Shown piece after piece: positions 11,003 to 19,304 of a stretch of 64,000 bases of DNA. Position 1 is the stretch's first letter. Every line of letters starts with the position of its first letter. Source of the DNA: CAWINX01 sp963837585 (GTDB taxonomy: Bacteria; Actinomycetota; Thermoleophilia; Solirubrobacterales; 70-9); contig CAWINX010000003.1 of NCBI GenBank assembly GCA_963837585.1, positions 1,062,119-1,126,118 of the forward strand, read 5' to 3'. The notes beneath the pieces were generated by a model. That model saw nothing but the letters and a program-made list of their open reading frames with translations, was not told where the DNA came from and ran no database searches. The translations under genes and the position numbers were made by a program.

Positions 11003-11383
11003 ATGAGGGGCCTGAAGACGCTGATGGCGACGTTGTTGGGGACGGCGCTGCTGGTGGCTGCGGTCCCGGCCTCGGCGAAGAAGCCGCCCGCCTTTGTGCA
11101 CTACGTGGCCTGCGGCGTCTCCCAGAAGGCGAAGCCGGCGCACAAATGCTCGAAGCGCAGGAAGAAGGGCGCTTTCTTCAAAAGCAACGTCGGCGACGTC
11201 TCCTACACGGTTTGCGTCAAGTTCCCGAACAAGACGAACATCTGCACCGACACCCCACAGCAGGCCGTCCAGGGAACGCTGTATGTGAACAAGATCAAGT
11301 CCAACATCCCGGGCAAACACAAAGTGACCTGGTTCGTCGAAGGAAAGCGCGTCGGCCTCTTCTACTTCAAGGTCCCCGGCTAG
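11003..11383 (+). CDS. Small secreted cysteine-containing protein
   Basis: 126 residues with a clear signal peptide (MRGLKTLMATLLGTALLVAA, cleavage probably after PASA) and an upstream GGAG. The mature part is very basic (KCSKRRKKGAFFK) and carries four cysteines (ACGV, KCSK, TVCVK, NICTD) that could form two disulphides, then strands such as GTLYVNKIK and KVTWFVEGKRVG that suggest a small beta-sandwich. No known family is recognised. It lies between tsaE and tsaB on the same strand. Confidence 0.75.
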   Translation: MRGLKTLMATLLGTALLVAAVPASAKKPPAFVHYVACGVSQKAKPAHKCSKRRKKGAFFKSNVGDVSYTVCVKFPNKTNICTDTPQQAVQGTLYVNKIKSNIPGKHKVTWFVEGKRVGLFYFKVPG

Positions 11384-11391
11384 CGCCGGCC

Positions 11392-12095
11392 GTGAGCCGG
11401 TCGTAGTCGGCTTCGACACCGCGACCGAGGACACCGCCGTCTGCGCGAGCCGCGACGGCGAGGTTCTCCACGAGTCGCTGCTCGGGCTCTCCTCCGAGGG
11501 GAGGCCGCGTCACGCGACGGTGCTGCTTGCCGAAGTGGAGAAGGCCGCCGCAGCGGCGGGCGGCTGGGACGCCGTCGACCTGATCGGGGTCGGGGTCGGC
11601 CCGGGGTCCTTCACCGGCCTGCGGATCGGTATCGCCACGGCACGCGCTCTCGGGGCCGGCCTGGGGCTGCAAGCGGTGGGCGTCTGCACCCTCGACGCGG
11701 TCGGTTCGGCCCTGCGTGAGGTCGCCGCGCCCGAGGCGCATTGCCTCGCCGTCCTCGACGCTCGTCGCGGCGAGGTCTTCGCGGCTCTCTACGGTGCCGA
11801 CGGGCACTCGGTCTGGGAGCCGTTCGTCGCGGCGCCGGGGGAACTTGCAGAGCGGCTCGTCGGGATTCCCCATCCCATCCGGGCGGCCGGATCGGGGGCG
11901 GTACGATTTCGCCAAGAGTTGGTCGGAAGCGGTGTCGAGATCGCCGATGACGCCGATCCCGTACATCGGGTCTCCGCGCGGCAGATTTGCGCTCTCGCGG
12001 CGACCGCGGTGGCCGGCCCGCTCGCCCCGATTTACCTGAGACTTCCCGACGCGGAGCGGTGGCGTGAGCGAGACACTTTCCCAACAGCCAAATGA
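11392..12095 (+). CDS. tsaB: tRNA threonylcarbamoyladenosine biosynthesis protein TsaB (frame break at start)
   Basis: ASKHA-fold partner of TsaD in t6A synthesis. Marks: VVVGFDTATEDTAVC at the N-terminus, GVGVGPGSFTGLRIGIATARAL (the TsaB signature, positions split here only by its length), CLAVLDARRGEVFAALY and the C-terminal APIYLRLPDAE. The natural start is GTG 11392, but one base is missing right after it (GTG AGC CGG instead of a frame reaching VVVGF), leaving the annotated frame without a start until GTG 11520. The 3' end overlaps rimI by 32 bases. Confidence 0.88.
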
Positions 12096-12535
12096 GGCGG
12101 CCCGACAACTGACGCTGAGGCGGCTTTCCTACAGCGATCTGCCCGCCGTGATCGCGGTCGAGCGCCGCTCTTTCCCGACTCCATGGTCGCTGGCGATGTT
12201 CGTGCTGGAGCTCTCGAAGCCGACCGGAATCTGCCTCGCCGCGACCGACGGCGACGAGCTGATCGGCTATTTGGTCTGCTCCCGCTACGACCAGGTCTGG
12301 CACCTGATGAACGTGGCGGTCGCGCCGGAGCGCCGCCGCGCGGGCGTTGCCAGCAGCCTGCTGAGGAGGCTCTTCGAGGAGGGCCGCGGGCGAGCTTCCG
12401 TTCACCCTCGAGGTGCGCGTCTCCAACCACCAGGCGATCGCCATGTATGAGCGCTTCGGCTTCCGCTCCGCCGGCGTCCGCCCTCGCTATTACCACGACA
12501 ACGGCGAAGACGCGCTGATCATGTGGCTGGATTGA
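12064..12535 (+). CDS. rimI: Ribosomal protein S18 alanine N-acetyltransferase-like GNAT (frameshifted near 12390)
   Basis: A GNAT of ~155 residues placed, as in many bacteria, between tsaB and tsaD. The first part gives LRRLSYSDLPAVIAVERRSF, TPWSLAMFVLEL, WHLMNVAVAPERRRAGVASSLL (acetyl-CoA loop). After a single-base shift near 12390, reading continues with FTLEVRVSNHQAIAMYERFGF, GVRPRYYHDNGEDALIMWLD. All pieces of motif A and B are intact, so the break looks like a sequence error. tsaD starts 4 bases after its stop. Confidence 0.88.
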
Positions 12536-12539
12536 CCCC

Positions 12540-13547
12540 TTGATCCTGGCGATCGAGACCTCCTGCGACGACACCTGCGCGGCCGTCCTCGACGGCCCGC
12601 GCATCCTCGCCAACGTGATCTCCTCGCAGGCCGCGGCGCACGCCCGCTTCGGCGGCGTGGTCCCCGAGGTCGCCTCCCGCCACCACCTCGAGCTGGCGGT
12701 GCCGGCGGTAGAGGCGGCCCTCGATGAGGCCGGCGTCTCCCTCGATGAGATCGACGCCGTCGCGGTCACCGCCGGCCCTGGTCTGATCGGAGCGCTCCTG
12801 GTCGGGGTCAGCACCGCGAAGGGGATCGCCGCCGCCCGCAGGCTGCCGCTGATCCCGGTCGACCACCTGCAGGGGCACGTCGCCGCCAACTTCCTCGAGC
12901 CCGATCCGCTCGAGCCGCCCTTCCTCTGCCTGATCGCCAGCGGCGGCCACACTCTGCTCGCCGCGGTGCGCGACCACGCCGGGCACGAGGTTCTCGGCCA
13001 GACCCTCGACGACGCGGCCGGGGAGGCCTTCGACAAGGTCGCCCGCATGCTCGGGCTCGGCTACCCGGGTGGTCCCGCCCTTCAGCGCCTCGCCACCGAG
13101 GGCGACGCCGGTGCTTTCGAGCTGCCGGTCGCGATGACCCGCGACCCGGGCCTCGACTTCAGCTTCAGCGGCCTGAAGACGGCGCTCGTCTACCTCTGTC
13201 GAGAGCTGGGGCCCGACGGGGTGGCGGAGCGGCGCGCCGACCTCGCGGCGAGCTTCCAGGCGGCGGCGGTCGGCCAGTTGGTCGCAAAGCTCGAGCGGGC
13301 GCTGCGCGGTGGCGAGTGGGGCGCGGTGGCGCTGGGCGGCGGCGTCGCGGCGAACGGGCCGTTGCGCGAAGCGGTGACCGCGCTCTGTGAGGAGCGCGGG
13401 CTGCGGCTGAAGCTGGTGCCGTTGGAGCTCTGCACCGACAACGCCGCGATGATCGGCTCGGCGGCGCGTTTCGCCACGCCCCTGCCGTATCCCGACTACC
13501 TCGGCTACGACGCCTTCGCCACCGGCGAGGCCCCGGTGGCGGCATGA
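12540..13547 (+). CDS. tsaD: tRNA N6-adenosine threonylcarbamoyltransferase TsaD
   Basis: 335 residues from TTG 12540, full length. Catalytic ASKHA subunit that moves the threonylcarbamoyl group onto A37 of tRNA. Family marks: LAIETSCDDTCAAVL, GGVVPEVASRHHLE, the metal-binding VDHLQGH (HxxxH), ASGGHTLL, LDDAAGEAFDKVARML, FSFSGLKTA, LGGGVAANGPLR and CTDNAAMIG. It overlaps the next gene by 4 bases, so tsaB-rimI-tsaD and the glutaredoxin form one unit. Confidence 0.97.
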   Translation: MILAIETSCDDTCAAVLDGPRILANVISSQAAAHARFGGVVPEVASRHHLELAVPAVEAALDEAGVSLDEIDAVAVTAGPGLIGALLVGVSTAKGIAAARRLPLIPVDHLQGHVAANFLEPDPLEPPFLCLIASGGHTLLAAVRDHAGHEVLGQTLDDAAGEAFDKVARMLGLGYPGGPALQRLATEGDAGAFELPVAMTRDPGLDFSFSGLKTALVYLCRELGPDGVAERRADLAASFQAAAVGQLVAKLERALRGGEWGAVALGGGVAANGPLREAVTALCEERGLRLKLVPLELCTDNAAMIGSAARFATPLPYPDYLGYDAFATGEAPVAA

Positions 13548-13816
13548 CCAGGGTGGTCGTCTACTCGCGCCCCGGCTGCCACCTCTGCGAGAAGGCGATC
13601 GAGGCGATCGTCGCCCTGCACGGGGAGGGCTACCGCTTCGAGCTGCACGAGATCGACATCGAGAGCGACGAGCTGCTGCTGCGCCGCCACCTCGAGCGCA
13701 TCCCGGTTGTCGAGGTCGAGGGGATGGTCGTCTCCGAGCTGATCCTCGACGAGGCAGCTCTTCGGGCGAGGCTCGATACTGTGGGCATCCATGGAGCAGG
13801 CACTCGAGGAGCGTGA
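13544..13816 (+). CDS. Glutaredoxin-like thiol-disulphide protein
   Basis: 90 residues with VVVYSRPGCHLCEKA (CxxC redox pair at Cys12/Cys15), the strand FELHEIDIESD and the cis-proline segment RIPVVEVEG typical of the glutaredoxin/thioredoxin fold (DUF836-like size). Likely a cytoplasmic dithiol reductant. It overlaps tsaD by 4 bases, and its 3' end overlaps the rex start by 26 bases, so it is probably co-expressed with the redox sensor. Confidence 0.85.
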   Translation: MTRVVVYSRPGCHLCEKAIEAIVALHGEGYRFELHEIDIESDELLLRRHLERIPVVEVEGMVVSELILDEAALRARLDTVGIHGAGTRGA

Positions 13817-14459
13817 CGTGGGGGGCGGGGTGATCGTCGATGGCGAACGGCTCTCGCTCGGCGTCGCTGCGCGGCTCTCTCGCTACCTCCAGGTCCTCAC
13901 CCAGGCGCGCAAGATGGGGCGGGAGACGATCTCCTCGCAGGAGCTCTCCGAGTACACCCACATCAACCCGACCCAAATCCGCCGTGACCTCTCCGGCTTC
14001 GGCAAGTTCGGCAAGCGGGGCGTCGGCTACAACGTCGACTCGCTGGTCGCCGAGATCCGCAAGATCCTCCGCACCTCCGGCCAGCACAACATCGCCCTGT
14101 TCGGCGCCGGCAACCTCGGCCTGGCGATTGCCAGCTCCGACATCTTCGCCGACCACGGATTCCAGATCGTCGCGATGTTCGACGTCGACCCTGGCGTCGT
14201 CGGCACCGAGGTCGGCGACCTGCGGGTGCGCGACTTCGCCGAGCTGGAGGGGGTCGTCTCCCAGGAGGAGATCGTGGTCGGGGTCCTCGCGGTCCCGGCC
14301 GCCGCCGCCCAGGCCGTCGCCGACCGCCTTGTCGAGGCCGGCGTGAAGATCATCTTCAACTACTCCGAGCAGCTGCTCCAGGTCCCGCCCGAGGTGACGG
14401 TCCACGCCTCCAGCCCCGCGGTCGACCTGCTCTACGCGCTCTACTTCTACCTGACCTGA
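13791..14459 (+). CDS. rex: Redox-sensing transcriptional repressor Rex
   Basis: 222 residues. An N-terminal winged helix (LSRYLQVLTQARKMG, ISSQELSEYTHINPTQIRRDL, FGKFGKRGVGYNV) is followed by a Rossmann domain (IALFGAGNLGLAI) that senses NADH/NAD+. The C-terminal VPPEVTVHASSPAVDLLYAL forms the domain-swapped helix. Rex represses fermentation and respiration genes when NADH is low. I found no clear TTGTGAA-type operator nearby, so its local target is unknown. Confidence 0.96.
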   Translation: MEQALEERDVGGGVIVDGERLSLGVAARLSRYLQVLTQARKMGRETISSQELSEYTHINPTQIRRDLSGFGKFGKRGVGYNVDSLVAEIRKILRTSGQHNIALFGAGNLGLAIASSDIFADHGFQIVAMFDVDPGVVGTEVGDLRVRDFAELEGVVSQEEIVVGVLAVPAAAAQAVADRLVEAGVKIIFNYSEQLLQVPPEVTVHASSPAVDLLYALYFYLT

Positions 14460-14464
14460 GTCCG

Positions 14465-15625
14465 TTGTCCCTCGACCTCGACCTCGTTCGGGAGCGGTTC
14501 GAGTCCTCCACCGACTTCACGATCGGGCTGGAGGAGGAGTTCGCGATCCTCGATCCGGCCACGCTGGAGCTGGAGCACCGCTTCGAGGACGTCTACGCGG
14601 CCTGCGAGGCGGACGACCTGCTTGCCGAGTCGGCGGCGGGGGAGCTGATCGCCTCCGAGATCGAGATCCGCTCCGGCCGCTCGGAGACCTTTGCCGAGGC
14701 CGTCGCGAAACAGCGGGAGCGACGCGGGCGCCTCTTCGATCTGGTTGGCGAGATGGGACTGGCTTTGGGGGCGATGGGAACGCACCCGTGGGCCGCCTAC
14801 CTCGACCAGCGGATCATCGACACTCCCCATTACCGCCGCCTCAGCCACGACCTCGGCTGGGTCGCGCAGCGCAACAACACCTGGAGCATGCACGTCCACA
14901 TGGGGGTGCGCGGCGCCGACCGCGCGATCGCCGTCTGCGACTGGATGCGGGAGCTGCTGCCGCTGCTGCTCGCCGTTTCCGCCAACTCCCCATTCCTCGA
15001 CGGTCGCGACACCGGTCTCGACACGATCCGCACGGAGATCTTCACCCGCACGTTCCCGCGCTGCGGCATCCCCAGTCCCTTCATCGACTGGCGCCGCTAC
15101 GCCGAGTTCGTCGGCCTGCTGGAGCAGACCAACTCGATCGTCGAGTCGACCCAGCTTTGGTGGAGCGTCCGCCCCCATCATCACTTCGGGACCGTCGAGG
15201 TGCGGATCTGTGACGCGCAGACCAGGGGGGAGGAGTCCTTCGCCCTCGCCGGGCTGATCGCGGCCTGCATCGCCCAGACGGCGTTGGACTACGACGAGGG
15301 CGGCTATGAGGGCGCCGGGCGGCCTTTGCTCGACCGTGAGGTCGAGGAAAACCTCTGGCGGGCGATCCGCCATGGGATGAGCGGGCGCCTGATCGACTTC
15401 AGGAAAGGCATCGAGGTCGAGGCGCGGGCGGCGCTCGATGGGGTGCTCGCCTGGACCGAGCCGGCCCGCTCGGGGCTCGGCATCGAGGTCGACCTTCCGG
15501 ACCGCAACGGCGCCCAGCGCGCCCGCCAGGCGCTCGACTCGGGAGTCGCGATCGAGGACGTCTATCGGGACGCGGTGGCGGAGACGAAACGCACCTACAC
15601 CGCCGATGTCGGCGCTCGTAGATAG
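14465..15625 (+). CDS. GCS2-type carboxylate-amine ligase (YbdK family)
   Basis: 386 residues from TTG 14465. Belongs to the glutamate-cysteine ligase family 2 (YbdK/EgtA-like), ATP-dependent peptide-bond formers. Marks: FTIGLEEEFAILD, GELIASEIEIRS, ALGAMGTHPWA, NTWSMHVHMGV (metal-binding histidines), RPHHHFGTVEVRICDAQT. Actinobacterial members can make gamma-glutamylcysteine weakly, but the true substrate of YbdK proteins is often unproven. It follows rex after 5 bases, and the glutaredoxin is two genes upstream, a loose redox context. Confidence 0.88.
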   Translation: MSLDLDLVRERFESSTDFTIGLEEEFAILDPATLELEHRFEDVYAACEADDLLAESAAGELIASEIEIRSGRSETFAEAVAKQRERRGRLFDLVGEMGLALGAMGTHPWAAYLDQRIIDTPHYRRLSHDLGWVAQRNNTWSMHVHMGVRGADRAIAVCDWMRELLPLLLAVSANSPFLDGRDTGLDTIRTEIFTRTFPRCGIPSPFIDWRRYAEFVGLLEQTNSIVESTQLWWSVRPHHHFGTVEVRICDAQTRGEESFALAGLIAACIAQTALDYDEGGYEGAGRPLLDREVEENLWRAIRHGMSGRLIDFRKGIEVEARAALDGVLAWTEPARSGLGIEVDLPDRNGAQRARQALDSGVAIEDVYRDAVAETKRTYTADVGARR

Positions 15626-15661
15626 ACTCCCGCGCCGCAAAACCAGCCGGAGGAACCTAAC

Positions 15662-17749
15662 TTGACCAGTTTCTTGACCGATTACGGAGTCGTCGTCGCG
15701 CTTGTCTGCGCCGGGGCGGCGGTGGTGTACGGATTGATCATCACCCAGCGCCTTCTCAAGAAGTCGCCGGGCAACGAGCTCATGCAGGAGATCTCAGGCG
15801 CGGTGCAGGAGGGCGCGAAGGCCTACCTGACCCGCCAGTACACGATCATCGCCGCGGTGGCAGTGCCGCTGGCGGTCGTGCTCTGGATCCTCCAGGACTA
15901 CCAAACCGCGATCGGCTTCGTGATCGGCGGCATCCTCTCCGGCTCGGCCGGGTTCATCGGGATGAACCTCTCTGTGCGCGCCAACTCGCGCGTCGCCGAG
16001 GCGGCTCGCGGCGGTGTGCCGCCGGCGCTCGATGTCGCCTTCAAGGGCGGCTCGGTCACCGGCATGCTCGTCGTCGGCCTGGCGCTGCTCGGCGTCGCCG
16101 GCTACTACGGCGTCCTCCTGCTCACCGGCAGCACCGACAAGCAGGCCGTCGACGCGCTGATCGGCCTCGGCTTCGGCGGCTCGCTGATCTCCGTCTTCGC
16201 CAGGCTCGGCGGCGGCATCTTCACCAAGGCCGCCGACGTCGGCGCCGACCTGGTCGGCAAGGTCGAGGCGGGCATTCCTGAGGACGACCCGCGCAACCCG
16301 GCCGTGATCGCCGACAACGTCGGCGACAACGTCGGCGACTGCGCCGGGATGGCCGCGGACCTCTTCGAGACCTACGCGGTCACCTCAGTCGCGGTGATGC
16401 TGCTCGGCGTGTTGACCTTCACCGGCTCCGGCGGCGACTTTTCCCGCGAGGTTGCGGTCTACCCGCTGGTAATCGGCGGCGTCGCGATCCTCGCCTCGAT
16501 CATCGGGGCGCTCTCGGTCCGGACAAAGTCCGACCGGGTCGAGGGGGCTCTCTACCAGGGTCTGATCGTCTCGGGGCTCCTCTCGATCGCCGCCTTCTAC
16601 CCGATCACCGATTGGCTGATGAGCGACCCGGTCCGGCTCGGCCTCAGCGCCGCTGCCAACACGGTGACCGTTTCCGACCTGTGGCTGTGCGCGGTGATCG
16701 GCGTTGCCGTCACCGGCTTGCTTTTCGTGATCACCGACTACTACACGTCGACCCGCTTCCGCCCGGTGCGGACGATCGCCGACGCGTCCGAGACCGGTCA
16801 CGCGACGAACATCATCCAGGGCCTCGCCCAGGGCTTCCAGTCCACCGCGGCTCCGGCGCTGGTGCTGGCGCTCGCGATCCTCGGCGCCAATGAGCTCGCC
16901 GGCATCTACGGCATCGGCGTCGCCGTGATGGCACAGCTCTCGCTCTGCGGCTTGATCGTCGCGCTCGATGCCTTCGGGCCGATCACCGACAACGCGGGCG
17001 GGATCGCCGAGATGGCCGACCTGCCCGAGGACGTCCGCAACGTCACCGACCCGCTCGACGCGGTCGGCAACACGACCAAGGCCGTCACCAAGGGTTACGC
17101 GATCGGCTCCGCCGCTCTGGCGGCGCTGGTGCTGTTCGCGGCCTTCAAGAGCGAGTTGGGAAGCCAGGCGCCGTCGGGGTATGACCTCAACGGCCTCTTC
17201 AACCTGACCAGCCCGGACGTGTTGATCGGGCTGATCATCGGCGGCATGATGGTCTACCTCTTCGCCGCCTTGGCGATCGAGGCGGTCGGTCGTGCCGGCG
17301 GCCAGGTCGTCGAGGAGGTTCGCAAGCAGTTCCGCGAGCACCCCGGGATCATGGAAGGGACCGAGAAACCCGATTACGGCGAGACCGTCAGCATCGTCAC
17401 CCTGGCGGCGCAGAAGGAGATGATCCTGCCCTCGCTGATCCCGATCGTCGTGCCGGTCATCGTCGGCCTGCTCAGCGTCGACGCGCTCGGCGGCCTGCTG
17501 ATCGGCGTCATCGTCGTCGGCCTCTTCGCCGCGATCTCGATGACCGCCGGCGGCGGCGCCTGGGACAACGCGAAGAAGCTGATCGAGGACGGCGCCCACG
17601 GCGGCAAGGGCTCAGAGGCCCACGCCGCCTCGGTGACCGGCGACACGGTCGGCGATCCCTACAAGGACACCGCCGGCCCGGCGATCAACCCGATGATCAA
17701 GGTCGCGAACATCGTCGCGATCCTGATCATTCCGATCGTTCACTTCTAG
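15662..17749 (+). CDS. hppA: Membrane H+-translocating pyrophosphatase, K+-independent type
   Basis: 695 residues, about 16 transmembrane segments, TTG start at 15662 after a GGAGG. It couples pyrophosphate hydrolysis to proton pumping out of the cytoplasm. The active site loops are complete: GGGIFTKAADVGADLVGKVE, DDPRNPAVIADNVGDNVGDC, DAFGPITDNAGGIAEMA, and the C-terminal GDTVGDPYKDTAGPAINPM. The residues GNTTKAVTKG (Lys473 and the Thr three positions later) match the potassium-independent subclass, whereas K+-dependent enzymes have Ala and Gly there. A terminator hairpin follows. It reads through without a frame break. Confidence 0.97.
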   Translation: MTSFLTDYGVVVALVCAGAAVVYGLIITQRLLKKSPGNELMQEISGAVQEGAKAYLTRQYTIIAAVAVPLAVVLWILQDYQTAIGFVIGGILSGSAGFIGMNLSVRANSRVAEAARGGVPPALDVAFKGGSVTGMLVVGLALLGVAGYYGVLLLTGSTDKQAVDALIGLGFGGSLISVFARLGGGIFTKAADVGADLVGKVEAGIPEDDPRNPAVIADNVGDNVGDCAGMAADLFETYAVTSVAVMLLGVLTFTGSGGDFSREVAVYPLVIGGVAILASIIGALSVRTKSDRVEGALYQGLIVSGLLSIAAFYPITDWLMSDPVRLGLSAAANTVTVSDLWLCAVIGVAVTGLLFVITDYYTSTRFRPVRTIADASETGHATNIIQGLAQGFQSTAAPALVLALAILGANELAGIYGIGVAVMAQLSLCGLIVALDAFGPITDNAGGIAEMADLPEDVRNVTDPLDAVGNTTKAVTKGYAIGSAALAALVLFAAFKSELGSQAPSGYDLNGLFNLTSPDVLIGLIIGGMMVYLFAALAIEAVGRAGGQVVEEVRKQFREHPGIMEGTEKPDYGETVSIVTLAAQKEMILPSLIPIVVPVIVGLLSVDALGGLLIGVIVVGLFAAISMTAGGGAWDNAKKLIEDGAHGGKGSEAHAASVTGDTVGDPYKDTAGPAINPMIKVANIVAILIIPIVHF

Positions 17750-17757
17750 GCGCGGTA

Positions 17758-17784
17758 AGGGGAGGGGCGGGGTGCCCCTCCTCT
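17758..17784 (+). terminator. Terminator hairpin after hppA
   Basis: Inverted arms GGAGGGGC (17761-17768) and GCCCCTCC (17774-17781), extendable to 11 pairs with one G-T pair, around a 5-base loop. It begins 9 bases after the hppA stop. Confidence 0.65.
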
Positions 17785-17843
17785 CGGGCGTAGATGTGGT
17801 CCGGAGAACGAGCGGATGGCCACTCGTCGCGCGAGCTTCTCAA

Positions 17844-17892
17844 CTTCCGCTGTTCCTTCCCCGGTTATAGGGGGGCAAAGGAACAGCGGAAG
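17844..17892. repeat. 49-bp perfect inverted repeat, likely bidirectional terminator
   Basis: Arms at 17844-17858 and 17878-17892 are perfect 15-base complements; the 19-base spacer holds a further CCCC/GGGG pairing. The element lies 2 bases past the stop of the minus-strand gene 17895-18137 and in the convergent gap after hppA. Stem stability fits a terminator, but its symmetry also resembles a dispersed palindromic repeat. Confidence 0.7.
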
Positions 17893-17894
17893 GG

Positions 17895-18137
17895 CTAGGC
17901 GATTCCGCCTGAGGGCGGGTTCAGCCAGGGGAAATTGTCGCGCGGGTCGTCCGGGGTCGGAGGGCGCTCTTCGGCTCGGGTCTCGGTCGAGCTGTCGTCG
18001 AGCGGCGGGGCGAGGCCGATCCGGGCGATCGACCAGTTGCCGTCCTCTCCCTCGACCGGGACCCAGCGGTTGGTCGCGCGGTCCGGATGCTCGCCCGCGA
18101 GGCGGGCGCACTCCTGCTTCGCCTCTTGCTCGTCCAT
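17895..18137 (-). CDS. Small acidic hypothetical protein
   Basis: 80 residues, MDEQEAKQECARLAGEHPDRA at the start, then RWVPVEGEDGNWSIARIGL and a proline- and acid-rich disordered tail ending PWLNPPSGGIA. The central Trp-Ser-Ile-Ala-Arg pattern recurs in short actinobacterial proteins of unknown role. No membrane segment. It is transcribed away from the FMN oxidase gene. Confidence 0.6.
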   Translation of the reverse strand: MDEQEAKQECARLAGEHPDRATNRWVPVEGEDGNWSIARIGLAPPLDDSSTETRAEERPPTPDDPRDNFPWLNPPSGGIA

Positions 18138-18188
18138 GGGCGAAGGCTAGCGCGGCGGGCGGGCTAGCTCGGCTAGGGTCGCGCGCGC

Positions 18189-19280
18189 ATGATCGAGCAG
18201 CTGATCAACGTCGCCGACTTCGAGCGCGCCGCCGCCGAGCAGCTGGACGCCGGCACGGCCGGCTACTTCTTCGGCGGCGCCGGCGACGAGCTGACGCTGG
18301 CCGAGAACGTCGCCGCCTGGAGTGGCTGGCGCCTGCGCCCCCGCGCCCTGGCCGGGCTCGCCGAGTGGCGAACCGAGGCGGAGGTGCTGGGCGGCGAGGT
18401 CTCGATGCCGATCCTGGTCGCGCCGGTCGCCTACCAGGGCCTGGTCGCGCCGGACGGAGAGGCGGCGATGGCCCGGGCCGCCGCCCGGGCCGGCACGGTG
18501 ATGTGCCTCTCCACCTTGGCTACCAAACGGCCCAGCGAGGTCGCCGCGGAGGCGCCGGAGGGCCGACGTTGGTTCCAGCTCTACTGCTTCAAGGACGCCG
18601 CCGTCACCGACGCCCTCGTCGCCGAGGCGGTCGACTCGGGCTTCGAGGCGATCGTCGTAACGGTCGATGCCCCCCGCGGGGGCAACCGCGAGCGCGACCT
18701 GCGGACCGGCTTCGAGATACCGGAGGAGGTCGGAGTTCCGAGCGTCGAGGCGGCGCTCGGCTCGGGGCGCGCGGTGACGATCGAGGAGACGTTCGACCTG
18801 ATGAACCCGGCTCTCACCTGGGAGGACCTTGAGGAGCTTGCCTCCGAGTGCGGCCTGCCGGTGGTGGTCAAGGGCCTGGTGACCGCGGAGGACGCCGGCC
18901 TCGCAGTCGAGCACGGGGCCGCCGCCGTCATCGTCTCCAACCACGGCGGCCGCCAGCTCGATCGCTGCCTGGCGACCGCCGACGCGCTGCCGGAGGTGGT
19001 CGACGCGGTCGCCGGACGCGTCCCCGTCTATGTCGATGGGGGGATCCGCAGGGGGGTCGACGTCGCAATCGCCCTCGCCCTCGGCGCCGACGCGGTGCTG
19101 GTCGGCCGTCCCGCCCTCTGGGGGCTCGCGGTCGGCGGCGAGGAGGGCGCGCATCGCGTCCTCTCGCTGCTGCGCCACGAGCTCGAGCTGACGCTCGCCC
19201 TCTGCGGTTGCGCTTCTCCGGCCGCGCTGACCGCGGCGCACGTGCGGCGGGCACCGACGGCCTCCGTATATTCGGGCTAG
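18189..19280 (+). CDS. FMN-dependent alpha-hydroxy-acid oxidase/dehydrogenase
   Basis: 363 residues of the lactate/glycolate oxidase family, a TIM barrel that binds FMN. Visible: INVADFERAAAEQLD, AGYFFGGAGDELTLAEN, MPILVAPVAYQGL, STLATKRPSEVA, the FMN-phosphate strand VTVDAPRGGNRERDLR, VVVKGLVTAEDA, the catalytic His and Arg in VSNHGGRQLDR (usually HGGRQLD), VYVDGGIRRGVDVA and LVGRPALWGLA. The substrate (lactate, glycolate or another 2-hydroxy acid) cannot be fixed from sequence. It stands alone just before the permease cluster. Confidence 0.92.
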   Translation: MIEQLINVADFERAAAEQLDAGTAGYFFGGAGDELTLAENVAAWSGWRLRPRALAGLAEWRTEAEVLGGEVSMPILVAPVAYQGLVAPDGEAAMARAAARAGTVMCLSTLATKRPSEVAAEAPEGRRWFQLYCFKDAAVTDALVAEAVDSGFEAIVVTVDAPRGGNRERDLRTGFEIPEEVGVPSVEAALGSGRAVTIEETFDLMNPALTWEDLEELASECGLPVVVKGLVTAEDAGLAVEHGAAAVIVSNHGGRQLDRCLATADALPEVVDAVAGRVPVYVDGGIRRGVDVAIALALGADAVLVGRPALWGLAVGGEEGAHRVLSLLRHELELTLALCGCASPAALTAAHVRRAPTASVYSG

Positions 19281-19304
19281 ATGGCCCCTTCGCTTCTTCT
19301 CTAG

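Noticed and set aside
13700..14500. Rex operator near rex
   Set aside because: No TTGTGAA-N6-TTCACAA-like site was found in the short gaps around the gene.
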